Source: Mangifera indica (taxonomy: Eukaryota > Streptophyta > Magnoliopsida > Sapindales > Anacardiaceae). Taken from it: 64,000 bases of DNA. Positions 50,201 to 61,259 of this stretch are shown one piece after another (the stretch's first letter is position 1; each line of letters starts with the position of its first letter). The translations under genes were made by a program, and so were the position numbers. The notes beneath the pieces are model-generated. The model was not told the origin of the DNA and did no database searches. It saw only the letters and a list, made by a program, of their open reading frames with translations. Location of the stretch: NCBI RefSeq assembly GCF_011075055.1, contig NC_058149.1, positions 13,088,449-13,152,448 of the forward strand, in the 5' to 3' direction.

Positions 50201-51152
50201 ACAAATACAATACAATTAGACAAAGAAATAACTGCAGTGAAATTAAAAGGAAAGCAAACCAAAATTCCGCCATTTCACTTGATGGTATCTGTTTTGACAA
50301 TGATTCATAGAATATCCGTAATGGCTCTCTCTGTTGATACAAACCAGCAAAAGATGACAGAATGAGTGGCATTAAACCAAAAAAATAATAATAATTTCGG
50401 AAGAAGAACCAAGAATTACTATTATTATATTCTCTACCTCTTCAGGAGGATCATATTTTTGTCCAGGCAATGTGAACACTTTCTTTTCTCTTACTTTAGT
50501 GGTTGTTGTAACAGTGGTCTTTGAGGAACTTGAACTCGGTTTCGATTTTATCTTCACAATTGAGAAAAACATATAGGAATTATCACAGCAAATACAAAAT
50601 TAATACAAATGACAGAATTTAAAAAAATGCTAGATGCCCAGAGCCAAATCTCAACAAAAGATAACCAAAATAATGCACCATAATCCTTCAATTCATTACA
50701 GATTAGTTAATTGCAGAAAGCTCCCTGCCCAGATCAACTAATTCTTTGCAGTCGTAGAATTTTCTTATTAACAATCCGAATATTACCAAGTCCACATCAC
50801 TGAATTCATCAAAAGGTAAATAAAAAAACAATTCAGAAACTGAAAACCCCAAATTACCAAAACATAAATAGAAAAGGCAAAGTCCCACCTTTAAAAATCA
50901 ACAAATTGGCATTCCATGGAAGGAAAAAAACAGACTTTTGTCAAGCAACAAGCGAAAAGAATAACAGAGCTTTGAGATAGGTACCTCTGTTTTTGTGGCA
51001 ATAGAGACTGATCTATTTTGCTTTGAATCAGGCGTTTTCTGTTTGCCTGAGCTATCAATTTTCTTCTTGCTGACATCAACCTTTGCCTTGGAAGAACCAT
51101 CTTGGTTGCTGGACTTCACCTTCCCCACACTACCCTTGGTCTCCGTGGCCAT
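47268..51152 (-). CDS. Small Lys/Ser-rich plant-specific protein, unknown function
   Basis: Four exons on the minus strand: 50985-51152, 50438-50551, 50260-50330 and 47268-47517, about 200 residues. The N-terminus MATETKGSVGKVK is Lys/Ser-rich and disordered. The conserved core spans exons 2-4: KVREKKVFTLPGQKYDPPEE, REPLRIFYESLSKQIPSSEM, then AEFW-MMEHGLLSPERAKKA. The C-terminus is Lys/Gln-rich with an acidic DDSDDDDF patch followed by SPKRRKG, likely a nuclear localisation signal. I recall similar small proteins in other plants but no defined function. The 71-base third exon was found by frame and homology; all joins keep phase. The last intron is 2742 bases, far longer than the others. An in-frame upstream Met at 51167 is possible. 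Confidence 0.8.
47825..47860 (-). repeat. Poly-T tract resembling a retroposon tail in an intron
   Basis: A run of 18 T bases with one C, followed by CTTGGTAAGTAAATTTT, is like the minus-strand 3' end of the retroposon at 59.8 kb (poly-T then AAGGTAAGTAAATAT). No target duplication was found, so this may be a truncated relative or chance. Confidence 0.3.
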
Positions 51153-52159
51153 AAACTCTTCTGTCAATCGATCGATTTGTTTAGCTAATTGAAATTCAGG
51201 ACTAGTAAATATTTAATGTCTGCGAAGATAGCACAGATGGGGAAATAAAAATTTAAGCGGCCGGTTGTTGCCGTTAAACGGCTTTTAAGGTTATCTAGGT
51301 GATAAACAATGCTTTGTTAGGTTGTACCTTCTTACAGCTTGTGTGTGAAAGTACAGATTTAACCTTGACTTTTTAAGTGGAAATATGTGGGACCCGATTT
51401 TGTTAAGAAAATCTGGAAGCTCATAATCAGACGGTCTAGATTAAGAATTGAGAGCTTAGATATCATCATCATCGGGTCGTAGATAGATCGCACTGACTTT
51501 CATGTAACTGAATAACTAAATTTATTGCCGCCAAAAAGTCAAGAACAAAAACTAATCCATAATTAGTCAGGACAATTTAGGGCTGGATTTGAGGGGTGCT
51601 TAATTTGATTGGAGTTGAACTTGAATTCAATCTTGTCTCAAAATTGTTTGAGTTTAAATTCAATTCAAATTTGAACACAATCTAAACATTAGATTTAGTT
51701 TAATATTACAGTTGAAAAAAAGAAGTTATTTTTTATATATATTAATTAAAATAATATCGTTTTAATTAATTCAAATTAAATTTTTTTTATTCGTAAACTT
51801 AAAAAATTGAATACCCTTATAACTTAAACTTAAGTTTGCCTAAATTAAACTTCTTTTCAAATTTATTTGGACCAAACTTATTGTCAAACACAGATTTGAA
51901 TATAACATTAAGCCAAGTGAATTTTAGATCATTTTGTTCCCATAATAATGTTCTTTTATTAGGAAAATAGAAAGGTTTCTACAAGAGAAAGAAATAAGCA
52001 TACACGACAAGAACAACTTGATTCGATCAAAGTCTATGTACAACAAATAATGTAATGAATGCCATAACCCCGGAAAATTTTCCTAATTCATTTTCTTTTC
52101 CGACTTTTACCTCTACAAGTACAACCGATATGTATCTGCACAATTGCAATGTTGCTTGC
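51153..52159. other. Upstream region of the Lys/Ser-rich gene and spacer
   Basis: Contains the 5' flank of the gene at 47-51 kb and the 3' UTR of the GT47 gene. About 51577-51905 starts AGGGCTGGATTTGAG, like the hAT-type MITE at 57.5 kb, and is rich in TTCAAATT units; it may be an eroded relative, but no right terminus or target duplication is evident. Confidence 0.4.
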
Positions 52160-55100
52160 TTATCTGGTTCTTGCTAGAAAAACCCTGTTGTACCAAACTG
52201 AGTGGAGAATCATATGAAATATATCATACTTTACAGGCCTAGGATGCCAGAGAAAATGTTGTTGTACCTTCTTCACCCTCATATGCATCTCTCGGTATCT
52301 CTTCTCCGGGATTGAAAGCAGTATATTTTTCAAATTTGGAATATCCTTCTCCAAGACAAAAACAGCAAAGGATTCCCAGTTCAAAATCTCAAAAAATGGA
52401 GGAACAAAATTGTCAGATATGATCACTGGAACACATTCGTAGAAAATGGCCTCCACTACCCGTGGACTATTGACTTCATAACCTTTTGCACAAATACAGT
52501 ACTTGCTGCTTTTCATATACTGAATGTAGTTCATTTTCCCCTTCACCTTAGGCAATACACCAAAGATTTTCATGTCAGGATCTTTATTTTCCCAGTGCTG
52601 CAACAGAATGGGTCGTAAATATCCATGCATGCTCCCTGCAAAGAAAGCCAGGATTGACCTCTTCGAAGGAGGTTTGCCTCCAACTGTCCTAAGCGGGTTC
52701 TTAGGAGAGCGCACATATGTCTCAGGAAGAGAGACATCCTTGCCAAAGACAAAACCTTCTTTAATATCAGCATTGCAAAGGGCTCTGATACACTTCGCCA
52801 TATTTCGTTTTGTCTCAGATGGGGCCTGAAAAGCAGGGTTCATAACAAAAAACATATCAACTGATATGTGGCCAGAAGAAAATAGAATTAAAATCATTTT
52901 CTACAATTACACAAAGCATTTCACATTACTTACCCATTGTTTAAGACTTTTGTTACTCACTAGTTACTACTCAAGAGAAAGTATCAGTCTAATAACCTAA
53001 ATATTTTAGTAGGCTGAGGAAAAATAGATCATGATTGAAGTAAAAGATAAATTTACCATGACCTCAGGAAAGTAACAAACATACTTGATTTGATTAAAAT
53101 GCTACAAAAAATAAATAGAATTATTTTTAATGCCAAGTAAAATAATACAATGGAATAGTTGAGAAATTCATATAGATCCCAGCCCAGAAATCATAAGAAC
53201 CTAGCCATTGCAATTAGAATATCTTAAACAGCCAAAGCATGGAAAATGTACCCAGTCATGGCAAGCAACAAGAAAATGGTCTGCTCCATCAGTTCTATTC
53301 CAGAAACGATGCTTAGCTGCAATGAAGTCCAAGTAGTTCTTCAAATGTTGTATAAGATTTTCATGACTATGAGAATTTTGAACATATAGGGTTTCTTCTA
53401 ACATTCGAGAACTGAATGGCAAGTAAAACAGTTGAGCTTTTCTAGGGTCTTTAGTAACAATTATTTTGTTAGCTTGCAGCAGCTTCATGAACCATCCCTC
53501 AGAAGCATATATTCCCTTGAGTACTGGCTCATGGAATATGGGCTTTTGTCCTTCTTTGTAAACATATACTTTGAGTTTCTGTTCCATTAACTCATAGCTC
53601 CTGCAAATTGGATTGTATCTCTTCAATCAATTCGTTGCTCCAACACATGTGATGGGCCAAAACATCAATATACATAAAGCATTGACTTGAGCACCACTAA
53701 TTGATTGATTAGTTTGAAAATGACATAGCTTCTAGCCTCCTATGGAGCTCAAGTATCTTTGAAGATAAAAGGAACACTCCCAAAAATAATAACAGCAGTT
53801 CCACTACAAATTAATGTGTTGTTTGAATTTTCAGCAAACAAATAAGACACATATCATATATATTCCAGCTTAGATTTAAAAAGATAGAAATGGCAATAAC
53901 CAGTACAACCTTAACCACTAAGCATAACTGAAGAAGTCAATGAAAGGACCTCCTTATCTTGGACTTATATATGGTGTAGATTTTTTCCCAAACTCAAAGC
54001 CAAGAAAACGTAATTTTGTAACATGTGTTATTAGCAACAAGGAATACTCACACCACCTTTATCAATGCTATCATGGCAAATACAAAATGCATAATAGAAT
54101 GTAAATCAGATTACATAGACATTGAATACCAATGGCAAATACCAGACTTATGTGCTCTTGCTCACAACCAAAAGTGTAAAAGACAAAACCCAAGCGTATG
54201 CATGACAAGGGTAGAGGGAAAGGGAGCTATTAGCAAGCCTAAAATAGGAGGGATCCACTGCCACAAGCACTGCCTATGTTACAATAGAATATGGAAATTA
54301 CCCAAACCAAAATAAAAAATCTTGGTTCCAACATTTACATTGAAGAAAATTGTTCCAAACAAAAGAAAAACATAAAAAGGAAAAAAAGGGTCCAATATTC
54401 TGTGGATTTTGTAAGCATACCTTTTGAACATTGAAACATTTCGATAAAGAGGAGAATAAAGTTCATTATCATTCTCAAGCATGGGTGCATTTTCAATTTG
54501 TGCTCTTACATATAGGAGCTCTTGGTCAACAGCTGAAGACCATCTTGGTGTCTGCAAACAATTTGTAACCAGAAGATAAGTTGAAGCAATTACTATGTAT
54601 GCAGAACAAAATCTCCTCACATAACTGACCGATGAAGCATAATACATACCATTGAACGATATGAACCATGACTCTTATGCAACAAATCATTCATCTCAGC
54701 TATGGAGATCACTGCAGAAGTTGTAATATCTGGCTCTTTGTCTTCCATGGGAACAAAGGTCGCTGAATGATTCTTGTTTAAATTAGAGAAATCACTCTGC
54801 AGTTGTCCTGAATTTTCATTCTTGTGAAAAATGGATGTTGTATCTTTATCCTTTGAAGATTTGTTGGAATAAACCAGTCCAACAGGAGTTTCAAAACTTT
54901 TTTTTGGCAGGGTTTTGTTGGGAAAAAACTCCATTGGTTGAGGGACAGGAAAAGGGAAAGGAACACCCCCACCTGAACTCTCATTATACCCTGATGCCAA
55001 AGTATTATTTTCTTTCTCATTGATATAATTTGAAAAATTACCACCCACTGTTTCATCTTTTTGAGCAAAGCCATGTTCTGAGTTTCTGGCCTCCACCGGT

Positions 55101-55533
55101 AGAGGCCCATTATCTGCATTCTGGACAATCTGCAATGTGGAGTTCTTATTTACCCACTCCAGTTTCTCTGTATTAGACACCTCAGCAGGGTCGTCACCTC
55201 TATCATCATTTTCTGATACAAAATCATAATTTGGATCTATCTCCTCTGCTTCGGTGGTCACAGTATTATTATTAGCAAACTCGTGTATTTGAGATGTATC
55301 CTGGAAATCAGGCCATTTGAATGAGTCACATCACTGACCATCCCAGATTTAGCTAAGGGACCAGTTGCGTTTTCTGCTACTGGAACCTTAGCAGCCGAAA
55401 ATAGAGAAGAAAAAACATTATCATACGGGAGTTCAAGATATTGGAAGATTAAAATCAAAGAAAATATCATTCCTGAAAGCAAAAGTAATCTCCTGGTTAT
55501 GCCATGACAGACAGATGGAAATTCATGACCCAT
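52160..55533 (-). CDS. GT47 exostosin-family glycosyltransferase, apparent frameshift
   Basis: Type II membrane glycosyltransferase of the plant exostosin (GT47) family, close to the probable glycosyltransferase At5g03795 type; such enzymes act in the Golgi on wall polysaccharides or glycoproteins. Exons on the minus strand: 54650-55533, 54421-54551, 53252-53600, 52160-52825. Residues 14-33 (RRLLLLSGMIFSLILIFQYL) are the signal anchor, then a Ser/Asn/Glu-rich stem. The catalytic part runs from RSYELMEQKLKVYVYKEGQK through FLVACHDWAPSETK, FFAGSMHGYLRP, and SPRVVEAIFYECVPVIISDN to ARTR. Exon 1 is 884 bases, one short of an even reading: the frame of NGLIS must shift to reach DTSQIHEFANN near 55300. 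This is either a one-base deletion or an assembly error. With it corrected the length is about 676, normal for the family. Confidence 0.85.
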
Positions 55534-56768
55534 TGAGGAATTTTATACACTGGCCTCAGAATTTCAACCAAAATTACCATCCCTGCACATTGTTGCCAAT
55601 ATCTGAATTCAGCAAAAGATCCTCTATCTAAATGTATTGACTTATTACATGAAATCTGACTCAATCGCATCATAATTCATAAACAAATCTTCACATGCAA
55701 CCAAATTTATAAAGTCGATAATCCGTTTCAGAACACAAAACTCATCAAAAGGCATAAACTCTTCAAAATTGAAACATATTCCCACACCAAGTTCATACAA
55801 TTCGTCAACGTTGATTAAAAAAAACCAAAATTTACCAAAAATCAAGCAACAAGACCTGTATAACTTAATCCAACAAAAACGAAATGCAGGATCTTAAAAA
55901 ATCCATAACATGCAAAAGAAACCCTCATATTAATCAGAAATAAAAAAAAAGAACGGAATCCTACAGCAATCAAATAAACGCTACTGCTTGCCGGCAACAA
56001 ACATGCAAGTTATACAACACAAACAAATCCACCGAAAAGAAGTAAAAGAAATCGATGATTGGAAGTGCAACTAGCAGTCAACTAGAGCCAGCTAACACTT
56101 ACAGTCCGAGAAATCGCTGGAGAAGATTTAATTAGTTGGAGAATGAGATTTCTTCTCTTCGTCGTCTACTTTGATTCTAAAATGAAATTAACACTTGTAG
56201 TATCGTGTAATGAAATAGAGAAGACAGTACCTGAGGCAGTACTTGGTGACTAGTTTTTGGGGTAATCGAGAAGTGGGTAGAAGTTCAGAAATGATTTGGC
56301 AATGGAGATTATCCAGACCGATAGCTGGTTCTGTCCACTCTGATATTACGTAAATCGCCACCCAGCTGTTGACTCGAGCAATCAGCTGCACCGTCCACGC
56401 GCATTTAGGCTGCGTACGCAAATCGCTCTTATATTCCTTTCTTGGACAATGTTGGTTAAGCGGAAATTAAAAAACTACATAATAATGTGTACAAATTTGA
56501 CTGGTTGTATAAAATTTCTCTACAGCAATCAGAGGAACCGTAATAATAAAATTATGGATAAAGACAGAATACACCCAAAGGTTTACTAAACTTAACCCTG
56601 TGAATTTTTTGAAATAACAAAGGAACCCCTACATTCAACAGGATGTAGATGGTAAATGAACTTCCGAAACTGGGACATGTACGAAAGCTTACAAAGTAAT
56701 GAGCTAAGGGTGTCTATAAAACTCTTGAACCGCTATGAAAGTTAATTTGAAAAAACTTATAAATTGAG
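55534..56768. other. 5' UTR/promoter of GT47 gene and spacer
   Basis: Contains the leader of the GT47 gene, perhaps with a 5'-UTR intron (a leader exon is possible around 56100-56240). No protein-like frame. Positions 56760-56768 are the left target duplication of the next transposon. Confidence 0.45.
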
Positions 56769-57468
56769 GGCCAAATAACTATTTCCCACCCAAGGTTTGG
56801 TGTAAACTCAATTTTCTACTCGCTAATTATCGAAAATCTAAATACCTATTCATCAGTTAAATTTTATCATTACTATTAGGGTAAAATTATTATTTAATAA
56901 ACATATTTAAAAAACTAAAAATTTATCATATTTCCTCTATAGGTTTAAAAATCTAAGAAATATCTTTTACCCAAAGTTTGAAAAATAAATATTTCCCCCT
57001 AGGGTTTTTCCAGTCACCATTGTTGGCAGTCAGTGGCGACGATGACCACATTCTCTCTCCCTCATAGCTTCTCTTTCCCTCCTGTTCCATTCTTGGCCAT
57101 TATCGAATCATGAAATCAATTGACGAAGATGTAATTTGTCTGAAGATGAACGATCTATTTCATCAGTTGATAATGATTAGAAATAGAGCTCGACTGAGAG
57201 AGAAGCCAGAAGGGAAGGAGAACATTATCGTTGCCCACATCTCCAGCCTCCGATAGCATGCTAAAAAAATTTTCAGGGAAAAATGTAAGTTTTTCAAAAT
57301 TTGGCTGGTGGAATTTATTAGTTTTTAAATTTGGAAGGTAGAAATATGATAAATTTTTAGTTTTTAAAAATGTTTTTGTTAACAATGAGTTAATATTTAG
57401 ATTTTTGATAATTAATAGGGAAAAATTGAGTTTACATCAAACCTTGTGTGGGAAATTGTCATTTGGCC
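56769..57468. mobile_element. Non-autonomous Mutator-like foldback element (copy 7)
   Basis: A 700-bp element with GGCCAAATAACTATTTCCCA at the left and TTGTCATTTGGCC at the right. Flanking TAAATTGAG (56760-56768) and TAAATTGGG (57469-57477) are a 9-bp duplication with one mismatch. The arms are complementary to the centre near 57120. Inner arms resemble copy 3. The right target duplication was later reused by a hAT-type MITE. Confidence 0.82.
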
Positions 57469-57477
57469 TAAATTGGG

Positions 57478-57887
57478 TAGGGCTGGATACGAGCCGAGCC
57501 GAGCCCGAACAGGGCCCAACTAGTTTTCGGCTCGTTTTCAGTGAGCCAAGCTCGGGCTCGGGCTCGGGCTCGCGCGAGCTCGCTAAACAAATGTTCGTGT
57601 TTGGTTCGTTTCATAATTTTAGTGTTCGGGTTCGTGTGTTCGGGCTCGGGTTCGCTTTAGGCAGTATTTCCAAGGAAAAACGGTGTCGTTTCTTCTTTGA
57701 AATAAATGTTTTTTTATTTGAGTGCTCGGCTCGCTTAATCAATGTTCGTGTTCGGGCTCGTATTCATTTTTGCTCAAAATTCAGGCTCGTGTTTGGGCTC
57801 GGGCTTGTTCAAGGCAAGCTCGGGTTCGGGCTCGTTCGAACAAAGCTCGTTTCGAGCCCGAACAAGCTCGCTTCGAATCCACCCCTA
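57478..57887. mobile_element. hAT-type MITE, GC-rich
   Basis: A 410-bp element with TAGGGCTGGATACGAG at the left and CTTCGAATCCACCCCTA at the right (imperfect inverted repeats) and an exact 8-bp direct repeat AAATTGGG at 57470-57477 and 57888-57895. The 8-bp duplication and terminal sequence indicate the hAT class. The interior consists of many GGGCTCG / CGAGCC units in both orientations and has no coding function; a 181-residue open frame across it is an artefact. Confidence 0.85.
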
Positions 57888-57895
57888 AAATTGGG

Positions 57896-58439
57896 TGTTA
57901 AAATGAGTGTCATGTATTTATATGTGAACGGTAGAACATCCATGAGATAATCACGGCCCATGGACCTATTGAGGAAGAACTTAACATATAATCGGTTTTG
58001 ATAAGATGTTTAGGTTTTACCTGGCAAATAAACGACTAGTATCACACGTGTTTTTGAATATTGTTCGAACTATTGTATTTAAACGAGGAAGGTCGTGGAA
58101 ATCCATTGATCACTTGATATTAATCCACCATTTATACATGAATTAAACTTTTAGTCCAATTTTTGTGGGTAGGAGACCAATCCTTTGGCTAGTCTTTACA
58201 AGCCCATGAAGTAATTAGGAGTGTTTATAAATCAGCAGAATTAACAATATAAGATTCAAGCATTTTAAAAATACTTCACATGTATCCAGCAACTCTCATT
58301 TCTTGGCAAGGTTGCACCTATCTAAGATCCTTGCAGCTGGAGAAAAGATACCAGTTGGATACAGCAGAATGTTGTATGTTGCATGCCTTAATTATATAGG
58401 ATTGTGCAATTTTCGTTGTTCTTAAAATGAATAGCATAC
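57896..58439. other. Spacer without recognised features
   Basis: Ordinary sequence between the MITE and the CCD-like relic. A weak resemblance to the next CCD exon may continue just below 58440 (CTGCAAGGATC near 58320), but it is too short to call. Confidence 0.4.
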
Positions 58440-58761
58440 CAGAAATCAATCCCTTTTCAACAACAGGCTTAGCTGCATCAATCCCCACAATAAAAAGCTC
58501 CCTTGTATCTGGCTCTTTCTGTTTCATAAGAAAATGGAATTCAGAAAATCCCATAAACTGAAGTAGAAGTTAATAATTATAAGACAGGTTCTGCACAGGA
58601 TTACGAAGATTAACCTTCGGGTGGCTGGTAAAAGGTTGATTCCAAGTTTCATTGACATACCATAACGGAAGTTTTTGAATTAGCCCACTGATTTTCTGAG
58701 AAGGGTATTTAAAGAAGACCATGATCATTGTCGACTTTAGTCCTCCAAAGAAGACAGTTCC
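58440..58761 (-). pseudogene. Carotenoid-cleavage-dioxygenase-like relic, inverted
   Basis: Minus-strand fragments align with exons of the CCD-like gene at 61-64 kb. 58440-58518 reads KEPDTRELFIVGIDAAKPVV.. against KDPVTGELVIMGSDVMKPYY..; it is 79 bases long, exactly the length of exon 6 of the neighbour (62889-62967), with matching splice borders. Upstream, 58615-58761 reads FFGGLKSTMIMVFFKYPSQK followed by ..WYVNETWNQPFTSHPK and a GT donor. This joins the start of the exon-4 homolog directly to the end of the exon-5 homolog, so about 350 coding bases are missing. No long reading frame remains. It is a decayed, inverted paralog. Confidence 0.72.
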
Positions 58762-59784
58762 GCCGATAAGTTGTCAACATAGATATAGCTAGCTACCAGG
58801 TCGCTGTCACCGATGATGCATTGCGAATTAAAAGAATGTAGAGTCAGAGCTAGGTGGTCATAATTCATAAGCCGCCACTTTTCATCCCATCTTGCCCTAC
58901 TGGAATTTTCTGACAGGAATCCGCTAATCAGGGGCAAATATATGATTCCTCTGCTACGTCTTCATATATTGACTTGACTTCCAATCATGCAATTCAAGAT
59001 AACAAGCAGTTCTCTATATGATACATTTAATTTTCTTGCATGCCTTTGCAGCAACAAAGTACTCGACTCTTTTTAAAAATCAGTTTCCTATAGATGTCTT
59101 AATTGTTCAATGCTTCTTTGAAGTATCAACACTTAACAAAGCAAATGCCTGGTTCTTTGTTCTACACAATCACTTTTTTCCCATTTATATGCACTCTGAA
59201 AAGCTAGTTTGAATGGTAAAAGAGAACTTTATATGAATTCAAGTCTTTTTCACACACGGGCCTTTCAAATCCCATGGGGCCATGGCTAGGCTAAATATAT
59301 AATTCCCCCAAAAGTCGCTACTCTGTTCCTTATTGTCAGCATGTGGTGGGTATCTTGTTTTTAAGTACAGGAATCTATTGATGTATGCTTCTTTATTTTG
59401 ACGTCAATGCAAGAAAAACCAATGATGAGGAAAAAAAAAAAATATTTAGATTTTTTGGCTCTTGCTATATACGAGTAGCTGCTTCCATACAAGTATGGAA
59501 CGCCCAATCAAGGTAAAATTATCAAGCATAAGTTGAAGAGTCAATTTGTTGTAAATAAAACATATAGATCGTGACATAAAGCGAATCTAAAAACAGAGCT
59601 ATTTGTTCATATGGAATCAAGTAGATCATTTCCAGACAGACCAGAGAGGAAAGCCTTGTTATTGGCTCATGAATCCCCAGGTATTTTGCAGATGCAACGA
59701 AATTTTATTTTAACAAATAGACTGATGGAAGCTGGATTGTTGTTAACAATAACAGGCATGTCGGGATAGAGACATTTGAGTTAG
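58762..59784. other. Spacer without recognised genes
   Basis: Short frames on both strands (for example 58762-58937 minus, upstream of the CCD relic, and 59018-59212 plus) are unidentified. No repeat borders. Confidence 0.4.
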
Positions 59785-59797
59785 GAAAAGTAAGAAA

Positions 59798-60384
59798 TTT
59801 TTTTTTTTTTAAGGTAAGTAAATATATATGAACAACAAAATGGGGACCTATAAAGGAGGTCCGGACACAGTCTACGCACATCCAACCACAAACCGGAAGG
59901 ATAGCACACCAAAAGCATCAGTCTGCACCAAACAAGCAAGCTTCAAACCACTATTCTTGAAGGTCTGTCAAAGTCTCTACAAAGATAGAATTCAAGAGAA
60001 GGGAAGCAGGGGAAAACCAAGCCCAAACACCTAACTAAAAACAGGCCTGCCCATCAACTGTATAATTAATGTTATGACAAAACCAGTAACCAACATATTA
60101 CTTCCAGGAGACAGATTTGGGGGATATCAAGGTACTCCTAAAGACCAGCAAACAAGGCAAGAGGATAGATGACTGGGCATTAAGAAACTTGCAGAAAACT
60201 TTGAATGTCAAGACTTGCTTTTCCAACCCAAAAACACATAGCAGGGGAAAACAACAGCAGCACCAGAATTTGATTTCCAGGATAAGGACAGCTCCAAGTC
60301 TCCAACGGAAAGCCAAGGGTGTCTTGAAGATGTACTAGCCTAGAATAATGCAGACCTGCAATTTTACCAAGAAAAGTAAAAATT
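59798..60384 (-). mobile_element. LINE/SINE-like retroposon insertion
   Basis: A 587-bp insertion flanked by an exact 13-bp direct repeat GAAAAGTAAGAAA (59785-59797 and 60385-60397). On the minus strand it ends in poly-A preceded by ATATATTTACTTACCTT, a 3' end often seen on plant non-LTR elements. A long variable target duplication with a terminal A-tract is the mark of target-primed reverse transcription. The interior has no complete frame; it is probably a 5'-truncated LINE 3' end, or else a SINE. Confidence 0.8.
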
Positions 60385-60397
60385 GAAAAGTAAGAAA

Positions 60398-61192
60398 ATT
60401 GCCATCTTCAAAGGCGATTTAACTGCCATTTTGTTAGCATGTTGCTAAATTGATAGTTCTAGACAAATCTAATGTGTCAAAGCATAAGAAAAATGTTGAG
60501 TATGTATCTGCATTTTATATATGCTTGAGAATATAAAAATAAGTCTGGTTAAATAGTCTAGTCTGTCAACTTCCACGTTATTAAAACGCCTTTTGAGTTT
60601 GTAAAACAGCAGAACTACACCATCTGTGGCATGTTACAGTAATTCAACTACATTCTTTCAAATGGAATGCTTTTTTGGCAAAATTGCAGTTGTTTGGCCA
60701 GAGAGTTCCATAGGGTTTCCACTGTACTTTCATGGCAAGCATCCAATTCCAAGCTTTGAAAAGCATCACTGGGAAAGATCTTATTACATCTTAAATTTAA
60801 ATCACGATTTCCAGTTTCCACGTTGCTTGTATGCATGTGAAAATAGATCAGAATGATTCCTTCATTTTGTCGTTTGTTACTGATTACAGACTTGTTTTGA
60901 TACCTTTCTTTGATGAAAGGGTTTTTTTTATGACTTCAAAATATACTGATTTCATTATCAAGTAAGCCATAAATTTCTTTTCTTTTTTTTTTTCAGTGGA
61001 AGGTTTATGCTGAATAGAGTATGCATCCAGTCGCTTGCGCAGTTAATAGCGGCCAATTAAAGTTCATTTTTTACGTCTTGATTTGACGTGGCTGGTGTCA
61101 GCTCTCTCTACTTGTTACTAATAAAATACTTGTATCATTTTTGTCATTGGTTGTATCCATGGGACTTGACATCATGATAGATTTTTCCTCTC
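60398..61192. other. Upstream region of the CCD-like gene
   Basis: No gene recognised; a 76-residue plus-strand frame at 60626-60856 has no known domain. Contains an AT-rich stretch and a T-rich tract (60978-60993). Confidence 0.4.
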
Positions 61193-61200
61193 TATAAATA
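61193..61200 (+). promoter_or_regulatory. TATA box of the CCD-like gene
   Basis: TATAAATA, 60 bases before the start codon at 61260, in the sequence CTCTATAAATAGAACC, a strong plant TATA context. Confidence 0.75.
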
Positions 61201-61259
61201 GAACCTTGGTTTAGTGCCAGTTATACCCATCAAAAGTTGGCGATCCAGAAGAACTTACA

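Noticed and set aside
55282..55319. A 38-base GT...AG segment that would restore the GT47 reading frame as an intron
   Set aside because: Too short for a plant intron; more likely a gene-predictor style patch over a real one-base frameshift or sequence error.
57860..57887. TTCGAATCC as a tRNA B box
   Set aside because: It belongs to the hAT-type MITE terminal repeat; no A box, anticodon stem or cloverleaf surrounds it.
57405..57950. 181-residue open frame on the plus strand
   Set aside because: It crosses the right end of a Mutator-like element and the whole hAT-type MITE; the frame is open only because of the GC-rich repeat units.
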